Shown: positions 34,164-41,179 of the stretch, one piece after another
Position numbering within the stretch: the stretch's first letter is position 1
How the letters are laid out: each line of letters opens with the position of its first letter
Assembly (NCBI GenBank): GCA_018382295.1
Contig: JAGZQF010000005.1
Span: forward strand, 1-64,000
Length of the DNA: 64,000 nt
Reading direction: 5' to 3'
Origin: Collinsella sp.
Lineage (GTDB): Bacteria; Actinomycetota; Coriobacteriia; Coriobacteriales; Coriobacteriaceae
Made by a program: the position numbers and the translations under genes
The notes under the pieces: model-generated
The model's input: the letters and a program-made list of their open reading frames with translations, nothing else
The model's database searches: none
Told to the model about the DNA's origin: nothing

Positions 34164-35477
34164 ATGAGTTTGGGAAAACTGACCGTCAACGGTCGTCAGG
34201 ACGGTTTTTTGTGCGAGGGCAAGCCGTTCTTTTGGTTTGCCGATACGTGCTGGAGTGCGTTTACCAGCATCCCCGAGGCCGACTGGGACTACTATCTGAC
34301 CCGCCGCGCCGAGCAGGGCATGAACGTGCTGCAGATTAACACGCTGCCGCAGTGGGATCGCTGCTGCCCCGATCTGGGCATTTGGCCCTATGCCAGCGAG
34401 GATGGCGTGCGCTTTGATTGGTCTCAACCCAACCAGGCGTATTGGGATCGCGCCGCCGCCATGTGCCGCGCTGCCGTCGAGCACGGCATTCGTCCGGCGC
34501 TCGTGCTCATGTGGTGCAACTACGTGCCCGGTACCTGGGGCGCTAAGATCGCCGAGCGTTGCGGTGCCGAGGTTATGCCGCGCGAGGAGGTCCGTGCCCA
34601 CGTTGCCCGCGTCGTCGAGAACCTGGGCGAGTTCGATCCCGTCTATGTGGTGACGGGCGATACGGACTTTGCCGGCGCCGAGGCGATTGCCTATTACGAG
34701 GATGCGCTCGACGAGGTTGCGAAGCGTGCCCCCGGGGCCCTGCGCACCATGCATATCAATCGCGGTAACCGCACGATTCCCGCGCAGTATTTGGACCGCC
34801 TGGATTTCTATATGTTCCAGCCCGGCCACAACTACGAGGGCCAGCCCGAGGCTTGGCGTCTGCCGCAGGACTTTATCGCCAACTATCCCAAAAAGCCGAT
34901 GGTCAACTCCGAGCCCTGCTACGAGCAGATGGGTGCGTCGCGCAACGTGTACTGGCGTTTTACCGCCCAGGACTGTCGCGCGAGCGTGTGGTCGTCGATT
35001 CTCGCCGGTGCCAGCGCCGGCGTGACCTATGGCGCCCACGGCGTTTGGAACTGGCAGACCAGCAAGAGCCAGGGCTCGGTCCTGGGCGAGGGCTTTGACA
35101 TGCCGTTCCGCTGGCAGGAGTGTCTGCAGTTTGCGGGCGTGTGGGATTTTGCCGCCATTGAGCACGTGCTTGCCGGCCTGGGCGCCACGGCTGGCGACGA
35201 CGCCCTCGCCGTTATTCCGGCACAGGAACTACTCGACGACGCGCGCGAGGCCATCCGTGTGGCGCGTGTTGGCGAGCGTGTCGTCACCTATCTGCCGCGC
35301 ACCACGGCGCTTACGTTTAAGCTCGATAGTGCGCGCGGCTGGTCGGCGACGGCCCTCGACATGGAGGCCAAGCGCATCGCCAAACTGCCCGTGCGCGACA
35401 ACGGCGACGGCACCGTGCGCGTGGCTCAGCATCCCTTTGAACACGACGCCCTGGTGATCCTGACTCCCGAGCGCTAA
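34164..35477 (+). CDS. DUF4038 glycoside hydrolase (GH140 apiosidase-like)
   Basis: A 437-residue TIM-barrel protein of the DUF4038 family, which contains the GH140 apiosidase. The first strand region reads GKPFFWFADTCWSAFTSI; family-type segments follow (MNVLQINTLPQWD, RPALVLMWCNYVPGTWG, VYVVTGDTDFAGAE, MVNSEPCYEQMG and ASAGVTYGAHGVWNWQ). The candidate acids are the Asp of TGDTD and the Glu of NSEPCYE. A C-terminal beta domain follows (about 350-437). There is no signal peptide, so it acts on imported sugar. The start at 34164 is set by AAAGGA 7 nt away. It lies in the cluster with the esterase and PTS genes. Confidence 0.85.
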   Translation: MSLGKLTVNGRQDGFLCEGKPFFWFADTCWSAFTSIPEADWDYYLTRRAEQGMNVLQINTLPQWDRCCPDLGIWPYASEDGVRFDWSQPNQAYWDRAAAMCRAAVEHGIRPALVLMWCNYVPGTWGAKIAERCGAEVMPREEVRAHVARVVENLGEFDPVYVVTGDTDFAGAEAIAYYEDALDEVAKRAPGALRTMHINRGNRTIPAQYLDRLDFYMFQPGHNYEGQPEAWRLPQDFIANYPKKPMVNSEPCYEQMGASRNVYWRFTAQDCRASVWSSILAGASAGVTYGAHGVWNWQTSKSQGSVLGEGFDMPFRWQECLQFAGVWDFAAIEHVLAGLGATAGDDALAVIPAQELLDDAREAIRVARVGERVVTYLPRTTALTFKLDSARGWSATALDMEAKRIAKLPVRDNGDGTVRVAQHPFEHDALVILTPER

Positions 35478-35566
35478 CGCCCGAGCTTCGATTCCGAGTT
35501 TCTCCCTCGGCCCGGATCGCTTTTAACCCCCCTTTCTCCGACACCAACAACCCAGTCCCCTTTATA

Positions 35567-35633
35567 AGTTGCGGTGGAATAGTTCCTAAATGACAGCCCG
35601 GGCCGGTCAAACAGGAACTATTTCACCGCAACT
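35567..35633. repeat. Intergenic palindrome family A, copy 2
   Basis: AGTTGCGGTGGAATAGTTCC T (35567-35587) and AGGAACTATTTCACCGCAAC T (35613-35633) are inverted, one G-T pair apart. It sits between the DUF4038 gene and the MFS-LuxR gene. Confidence 0.8.
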
Positions 35634-35743
35634 GCTGTTGGGGCATTTGCGCCGGATGCGTAACAGTTCGGGCATTGCGTGGATACTAAGACCCATTCTC
35701 CATTAAAATGGTTTTCCGGACATCTAAGCGGGTGGGGGTTACC

Positions 35744-37288
35744 ATGAGGGACCTGGGAGACACAACCGCATATTTGCGCCGGGGCATACGGGAGATTCTG
35801 TGCCTGGCGCTTTTCTTTTTCACGTTTTTGGTCGGCGAGTACCTCTTTGACGTGCGCGTGGCCGAGTTTGTGCCGGCGAACGAGGTCGTTATCTACGAGA
35901 GCATCGTCGTCGGCGCGAGCGTGATCGGCTATTTTGTGCGTCCTCTCCTGTACTATCGCCGTCCCCAGACAATCGATGCAACGAGCGATATGACGGGCGT
36001 GCTGCTGGTGTCGGCATTGCTGCTGCTGATTATGGCGGCGCAGTTTCAGGTTGTGATTGCGGGCGGTCTGGTGGCGTGCTGCGCCCTGGGCTACTGCGGA
36101 TCGACCGCTCATGCCAATCTGGCGCGGCGTTTTGCGCAGACGCCTTGTCTGGCACGTGCCGTGGCGGTTTCTTATGCTGCGGGCATTTTGGTACAGGTGC
36201 TCAACCATATGGTGATGCCTGCGGGCATTCCTCAACAGTTTGTCCTTATTGCCTGTGCGATTGCGCTGGTTGGGCTGCTTCACGGTACCCGCCGAGCTAA
36301 ATTACGCGATGAGTCCGCGCCCGAGTTCGAAGCCGAGATTGCCGAGCTATCGGTCGATGCGTCGGAGCATGGCGCCAAGTGGCGCGATAATCCCGAGGCA
36401 AAGGCGGCCTTCCAGGGTGCCGTAGTGCGCTTGACGGTGGCGACCGCCTGCCTCACCGGCGTATTCGCGGCTCTCAATGCCGGTCTTACGACCTCGCATG
36501 CCGCCGGCGCTATCGATCTGGGTGACTGGCCGCGCTTGCTGCTGGTTGTGAGTGCGCTTGCTGCCGGCGCCCTGTATGACCTGCGCGGACGCTCGTATAT
36601 GAATATCATCATGACGTGCGCCGCCATGCTGTCCACGCTCTCGTTCTTTGTGCTTATCACCGATGGCAACGGCGGCAATGCGCTCGCCGCCACGATTATC
36701 TTTTACCTGGGCACGGGCTTTTTCGTGGTGTTCTTCACCGCGAAGTTCGCCGCGATTTCGATGTATGCCCGCTGGTCGTATCTGTGGCCGTGCATGGGCC
36801 GCGTCATCAACAACATTTGCTCAATGCTTGTGACGGCTCCGGCGGTGGCGATCATCTCGAGCCAAAACGTGCTGATGGCGGTGGGTGTCGTACTCGTGCT
36901 GTTTGTCGGCATTGCGATCTCGCTGTTGGGGCAGTTTGGACAAGGCGTTGAGGATGAAGCGGGTCACAGGGGGCTGGCGTTTGCCACCGACGATCTTGGC
37001 GTGAGCCGTGCGCCCGAGCAGACCGACACGGTGCCCCTAGAGACGCCGGAGCTTTCGTTTGACGATCGACTCGACGGCTTTGTAGCCGCCTTTGGACTTA
37101 CCAAGCGCGAGCGCGATGTACTGGAGGCGCTGGTCGTATCGGACGACAGCGTGCAGGACGTTGCGGCGGCGCTCTTCCTTTCGCGCTCCACGCTGTACCG
37201 TCACATCGCCTCGATTAACAAAAAGACCGGCGCCGCCTCGCGCGTGGCCCTCATCAATTTCTTCTGGTCCTGGACACCCCAAGACTAG
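35744..37288 (+). CDS. LuxR-type regulator fused to an MFS-like membrane domain
   Basis: A 514-residue protein. About twelve hydrophobic segments (residues 15-425) form a transporter-like membrane domain. After an acidic linker comes a LuxR helix-turn-helix (FGLTKRERDVLEALVV, VAAALFLSRSTLYRHIASINKKTGA). This architecture is expanded in Coriobacteriia (Eggerthella, Slackia, Collinsella) and is thought to act as a one-component membrane sensor. The start at 35744 follows GGTGGGGG. Target genes are unknown; the cluster at 37435-41010 lies downstream. Confidence 0.88.
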   Translation: MRDLGDTTAYLRRGIREILCLALFFFTFLVGEYLFDVRVAEFVPANEVVIYESIVVGASVIGYFVRPLLYYRRPQTIDATSDMTGVLLVSALLLLIMAAQFQVVIAGGLVACCALGYCGSTAHANLARRFAQTPCLARAVAVSYAAGILVQVLNHMVMPAGIPQQFVLIACAIALVGLLHGTRRAKLRDESAPEFEAEIAELSVDASEHGAKWRDNPEAKAAFQGAVVRLTVATACLTGVFAALNAGLTTSHAAGAIDLGDWPRLLLVVSALAAGALYDLRGRSYMNIIMTCAAMLSTLSFFVLITDGNGGNALAATIIFYLGTGFFVVFFTAKFAAISMYARWSYLWPCMGRVINNICSMLVTAPAVAIISSQNVLMAVGVVLVLFVGIAISLLGQFGQGVEDEAGHRGLAFATDDLGVSRAPEQTDTVPLETPELSFDDRLDGFVAAFGLTKRERDVLEALVVSDDSVQDVAAALFLSRSTLYRHIASINKKTGAASRVALINFFWSWTPQD

Positions 37289-37290
37289 CT

Positions 37291-37327
37291 AACCACCACA
37301 AAGGGGACAGGCACCTTTGTGGTGGTT
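37291..37327. repeat. Intergenic palindrome family B, copy (also a terminator)
   Basis: AACCACCACAAAGG and CCTTTGTGGTGGTT surround GGACAGGCA. It starts 2 nt after the MFS-LuxR stop and is followed by seven T residues, so it can serve as its terminator. Other copies are at 16906, 18354, 41019 and 44031. Confidence 0.85.
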
Positions 37328-37434
37328 TTTTTACCTGCAAAAATATGAATATGAGACATTTGTCACCTGCCGTTTTGGCGCTCAAAGGCATATGAATGTG
37401 ATGTTGAGCGAAGCAGAACGGAAGGGGTGGGCCT

Positions 37435-37887
37435 ATGGCGTCTCGTGGTTGCTCGTCTAATAAAATTGCGGGCGCGCTTATCGCCGTGGTGGTCCTTGCC
37501 GCGGCGGTGACGCTTGTGCGGGCATACGGCTTTGGTGCCCGTGCCGACCAGGGAAAGAACGCCGCGCAAGCGTCGCTGAGTGATCGTGCTGCCGCTCCGG
37601 TGGCGGTCAAGCTTATCGAGAACGGCGAGACGCGGACGGTCTATGAGACCAACGATGCCGAGCTGGTCGCATCGACCTTCGCCGCGCTCGACGATTGCAC
37701 CGTGGGAAGTGCGGTGGATGAGCGGATGAGCGACGCCGGTCGCACGCTCGTCTTTGTCTATGCAGATGGCTCGGAGCAATCGGTGGAGTTCGAGGGCGGG
37801 AATATCGTGTTCGACAAGACGGCATATCGCCTTGATGGTGCCGATGAACTGTGGCGACAGCTTGCCGCCATCAAGAACAGCCAATGA
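37435..37887 (+). CDS. Hypothetical membrane-anchored protein
   Basis: A 150-residue protein with an N-terminal TM anchor or uncleaved signal (KIAGALIAVVVLAAAVTLV), then a small mainly beta domain outside the cell (VKLIENGETRTVYETNDAELV, FVYADGSEQSVEFEGGNIVF) that resembles PepSY/DUF-type small folds. No family could be named. It precedes the zinc-ribbon gene by 17 bp and probably shares its transcript. Confidence 0.65.
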   Translation: MASRGCSSNKIAGALIAVVVLAAAVTLVRAYGFGARADQGKNAAQASLSDRAAAPVAVKLIENGETRTVYETNDAELVASTFAALDDCTVGSAVDERMSDAGRTLVFVYADGSEQSVEFEGGNIVFDKTAYRLDGADELWRQLAAIKNSQ

Positions 37888-37904
37888 AATGAGGGGTGTA
37901 AGGG

Positions 37905-39467
37905 ATGAGTGACTTGAGATTCTGCCCGGCGTGCGGGATGCAACTGCCGCGGGTCGCCGGCGTGCCGGTGCGATTTTGCCCGGGCTGCGGTGTTCGGCTT
38001 GAGAACGTTGAGGACGATCCGGGTGTCGCGGAACCCGCAAATGGGGCAGCTGCCGATGATGGCGCGGGCGAAGGTTATGAGCCGAGTGCGGATGCGCCGG
38101 TCGATGTGCCGATGCAGAGTGCCGACACCGCGTCGCCGGTCCGCGGCGTGGCCGCAGCGGATGCTCCCCGCGTCGGCGACCTTGAGCTCCACACCGCATG
38201 CGATGCCTCTGGCGGCCAAGCGCTCGCGCAAGTGGCGCTGCCACGGGGTTGGCGTATCGAAGAGGCACATCTTGAGCGCAGCAGTAGCTTCGACTGCCCG
38301 ATTTCAGTTGGCGTGACGGCGGCGGGCCCGGCGGGCGAACGCATTATGTATCGCTCCGAGCTCTGCTACGTGGACGCGGGCACCGTTGCCAAGCGTATCC
38401 CCACGCAAACCGAGCGCAAGGCGTTTCTGCACGTGGAGGCGGCGTGTGACGAGCTGGCTCAAGCCTGCGCGACGCAATTGGGCGCACGGGCGGAGGTTAC
38501 GGCTGAGCAGCCCTATCCATCGAGCGCGGCAGGCGATATCGAACATGAGCGTGCTCGCGTAAAGCGCGAGGCGGCAAACGACTTTGCGATTCAGGGCTTT
38601 TCGATGGAACCGAGTGATGTGATCTATGAGTGCCGCATGCGTCGATATCGGCTCGCGGGCGCCCCGGTGCCTACCGAGCTTGCGGTGGCGGCCAAAGTCG
38701 AGGGCTATGTGGCCTCGATTGGCGGAGTCGCGGGCTCTGTGGGTAAAGGCGTTGCCGCCGGGGCCGAGGCGCTGCTGGGCGCGGGCCTTTCGAGTGGGCT
38801 GATCGGCGGCGTTCTGGGCAAACGCCTGCGCGAGCGCCAGGCGGCTGCGGCGGCGGGTCAGCGCGCCGTGAAAGATCAGGCTCCGGATCAGGGCGATTAC
38901 CCAGACGGGGCGCCGTTCAAGCTGGGCGCGGCCGACCTGTTGCAGTGGCGTATCAGGGACAGCTTCTGCCTGGTTGCGCCAGAAGGCCGTCTGGACGAGG
39001 CGGCCTCCACGGCGCTTGCCTCAATGGCGTCGACCCTGCGGCTCAACCCGGAGCTTGCGCGCGAAGCGTGCACTCAAAAGCAGCAGATGGTGCTCGAGCA
39101 GCGTCAGCGCACGCAGATGAACATCGCCCAGCAGCAACAGCAGTTCGCAGCCTGGCAGCAGATGCATGCCTCGCAGCAAGCGGCGTTCGACAGCTACCAG
39201 CAGGCTTGGTTTGAACGCAGCGATCGTCAACACGCTGCGAACATGGCCGCCAGCGCGGCCAATTTCTCCAGTGCGGGTGTGGGAACGGGCGCGGCCTCGT
39301 ATTCCGATGCTATCCGCGGGGTCAACCATTACACCAGGCCCGACGGTACCGATGTCGAGGTTTCGGTGATGGCGGACCAAGCTTGGGTGAACGGCTCGGG
39401 CGACGTGATCGGCACGCGCGATGGATTTGAGCCCGGTTTTGGCTGGACGGAGTTGCCCCGTCAATAG
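37905..39467 (+). CDS. Zinc-ribbon protein with Gly-rich hydrophobic centre
   Basis: A 520-residue protein. The N-terminal double ribbon reads CPACGMQLPR and CPGCGVRLEN. A folded middle domain (about 85-260) follows, then a Gly/Ala-rich hydrophobic stretch (VEGYVASIGGVAGSVGKGVAAGAEALLGAGL) that could sit in a membrane, and a Gln-rich coiled coil (about 385-430). GGTGTAAGGG lies before the start. It follows the same plan as the SPFH/zinc-ribbon cluster at 25221-28595 but is not obviously homologous. Function unknown. Confidence 0.7.
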   Translation: MSDLRFCPACGMQLPRVAGVPVRFCPGCGVRLENVEDDPGVAEPANGAAADDGAGEGYEPSADAPVDVPMQSADTASPVRGVAAADAPRVGDLELHTACDASGGQALAQVALPRGWRIEEAHLERSSSFDCPISVGVTAAGPAGERIMYRSELCYVDAGTVAKRIPTQTERKAFLHVEAACDELAQACATQLGARAEVTAEQPYPSSAAGDIEHERARVKREAANDFAIQGFSMEPSDVIYECRMRRYRLAGAPVPTELAVAAKVEGYVASIGGVAGSVGKGVAAGAEALLGAGLSSGLIGGVLGKRLRERQAAAAAGQRAVKDQAPDQGDYPDGAPFKLGAADLLQWRIRDSFCLVAPEGRLDEAASTALASMASTLRLNPELAREACTQKQQMVLEQRQRTQMNIAQQQQQFAAWQQMHASQQAAFDSYQQAWFERSDRQHAANMAASAANFSSAGVGTGAASYSDAIRGVNHYTRPDGTDVEVSVMADQAWVNGSGDVIGTRDGFEPGFGWTELPRQ

Positions 39468-39541
39468 CGTGAGCGGGCTATGGGTGGATCGGTGTCGAGG
39501 CGTTGCTCGGCACTGTGATAAGAAACGGGAAAGGAACAACG

Positions 39542-40297
39542 ATGAGGGAGACGGTTATTTCGCGCACGGCGTTTGTCGCGGCGGCGGGAACGGCGTTGCT
39601 GACGCTTGCGGGGTGCGGTGGACAGCAGGCGCAGGACACGACGGGTTTTAACGACGATCGTCCGGTAAAGGACAAGATGGATGCGGGCTCGTCATCGGGC
39701 GATTCCGGTGATGCGGGCGTCGGTGCGGATACAGACAGCGGCTCGGCGGACGCGTTCGATACGTGGTCGGATGACTGCTGGGATGCGCACCGCAACATCA
39801 GCATCGCAGCGTTGCTCGAGCTTAAGGGCTGGCAGTTGCAGGAGTTTGCGTCGCAACAGGGTTATACCTGGCAAGATGCGCTCGAGATGTACGAGAACGA
39901 GGCAGGTCGCGTGCTCAGCGTCTGCAATATCAGCAAGGATGGCGCAACCGAATGGCTCGGCGAGGATGAAATCGGAAAGCTCGACAAGGGCGGCACCGGG
40001 AGTACCGTGATGTTTACGCTGCAGCTTGCGGGCTATTCGAGCTGCGAGGATGTTATCGCGGGCTTTTCCGTTCCGGTTGAGGACCGGGCGCAGATCACCT
40101 CGGGCTCGTGGATTGCGTGCGTCTACGGTTCCAACATGGCGCGCCACGTTGCCATGGTGAGCCCGATGGAAAACGGTGACTACCGCCTGGACCTCATTAC
40201 CGAAGAGGCTATCAAGACCGGTACGTTTACCCAGGGCGGCGGTGCCCCCACGATTAACGAGTTTTGGCAGGAGAAGACCGGACGCGCGCTCGGCTAA
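39542..40297 (+). CDS. Putative lipoprotein
   Basis: A 251-residue exported lipoprotein. The signal (SRTAFVAAAGTALLTLAGC) ends in a LAGC lipobox. The mature chain begins with a Gly/Ser/Asp-rich linker. It shares a signal type, acidic mature part and C-terminal pattern (TGTFTQGG..INEFWQ) with the next gene (TGYLSGGDQIDIDELWS), so the two look like diverged tandem paralogues. The start at 39542 follows AAAGGAA. Confidence 0.75.
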   Translation: MRETVISRTAFVAAAGTALLTLAGCGGQQAQDTTGFNDDRPVKDKMDAGSSSGDSGDAGVGADTDSGSADAFDTWSDDCWDAHRNISIAALLELKGWQLQEFASQQGYTWQDALEMYENEAGRVLSVCNISKDGATEWLGEDEIGKLDKGGTGSTVMFTLQLAGYSSCEDVIAGFSVPVEDRAQITSGSWIACVYGSNMARHVAMVSPMENGDYRLDLITEEAIKTGTFTQGGGAPTINEFWQEKTGRALG

Positions 40298-40332
40298 GTG
40301 CGATGCGGCCAATAGCATAGTGAAGGACGAAC

Positions 40333-41010
40333 ATGATGAACGAGATGACGATGAGCCGTGCGGTCTTTGTGGCGGGCGCGGGCGCGGCGGCTTGCGCGCT
40401 GGCTGGCTGCTCGGGCACAACGGGCGGCGCCAAAGCAGCGAGCACGGCGGACGCCGCCTGCGTGGACGACAATGCCAACGTGACGGTCTATGCCGCGATC
40501 AACTTGGGTGGTGCCGATCTGGTGCGCCTGCTCAAACATCAAAATTATGAGTGGCAAGGCGAGAACGTGGGCTACGACGCCGCCGATGACGCGGGATTTT
40601 TCGCTTTTACCTTTTCCAAAGTTTCGAACGATGTGGACGAACTTGCGAACAGCGCGATACCGCTTTCGGAGTCCGAGTACGAGGAGCTTGAACCGGGCGG
40701 CGGAGACGAAAGCGTCGCGATTCTGCTCTCGGTGGGCGGCTATACGAAGGGCGAGCGGGCGCTCATCGGCGCGATTGGCGATGCGGCGATGGTGCAGGAG
40801 AAATGCACGATCAATGATGCCCTGTATTGGCTGGTCAAGGCGCTTGACGGCCACCGTTACGTGATTATGGCCAACGACACCGAAGACGATGGCGATAGCG
40901 CTCATGACATCTATATCTACAATGAGTCTTTTATTCGCACCGGCTATCTGAGCGGCGGCGACCAGATCGATATCGACGAGCTCTGGAGCCGCCTGACCAA
41001 CGCCTCGTAA
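40333..41010 (+). CDS. Putative lipoprotein, paralogue of the preceding gene
   Basis: A 225-residue lipoprotein. Signal MSRAVFVAGAGAAACALAGC with an ALAGC lipobox, then a short Gly/Ala linker and an acidic mature domain. It lies 35 bp after the preceding lipoprotein gene and shares its C-terminal motif. AAGGACG precedes the start; the second codon is also ATG. No family recognised. Confidence 0.75.
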   Translation: MMNEMTMSRAVFVAGAGAAACALAGCSGTTGGAKAASTADAACVDDNANVTVYAAINLGGADLVRLLKHQNYEWQGENVGYDAADDAGFFAFTFSKVSNDVDELANSAIPLSESEYEELEPGGGDESVAILLSVGGYTKGERALIGAIGDAAMVQEKCTINDALYWLVKALDGHRYVIMANDTEDDGDSAHDIYIYNESFIRTGYLSGGDQIDIDELWSRLTNAS

Positions 41011-41018
41011 CGCCCCAA

Positions 41019-41127
41019 AACCACCACAAGGGGGACAGGTACCTTTGTGGTGGTTCAATAAGTTGCGGTGGAATAGTTCCTGAATAAGGCTTGGGGGTCT
41101 TAAAACAGGAACTATTTCACCGCAACT
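41019..41127. repeat. Adjacent palindromes of families B and A
   Basis: A family B palindrome (41019-41055, CCACCACAAGG..CCTTTGTGGTGG) is followed directly by a family A copy (arms 41061-41081 and 41107-41127). Both lie between the lipoprotein and mgtA stop codons, so they may terminate transcription from both sides. Confidence 0.8.
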
Positions 41128-41179
41128 GCTGAGGGGACGGGTTGTGGAAACGGCTGCCGTGGTGGACTCGGGCTGTCTG

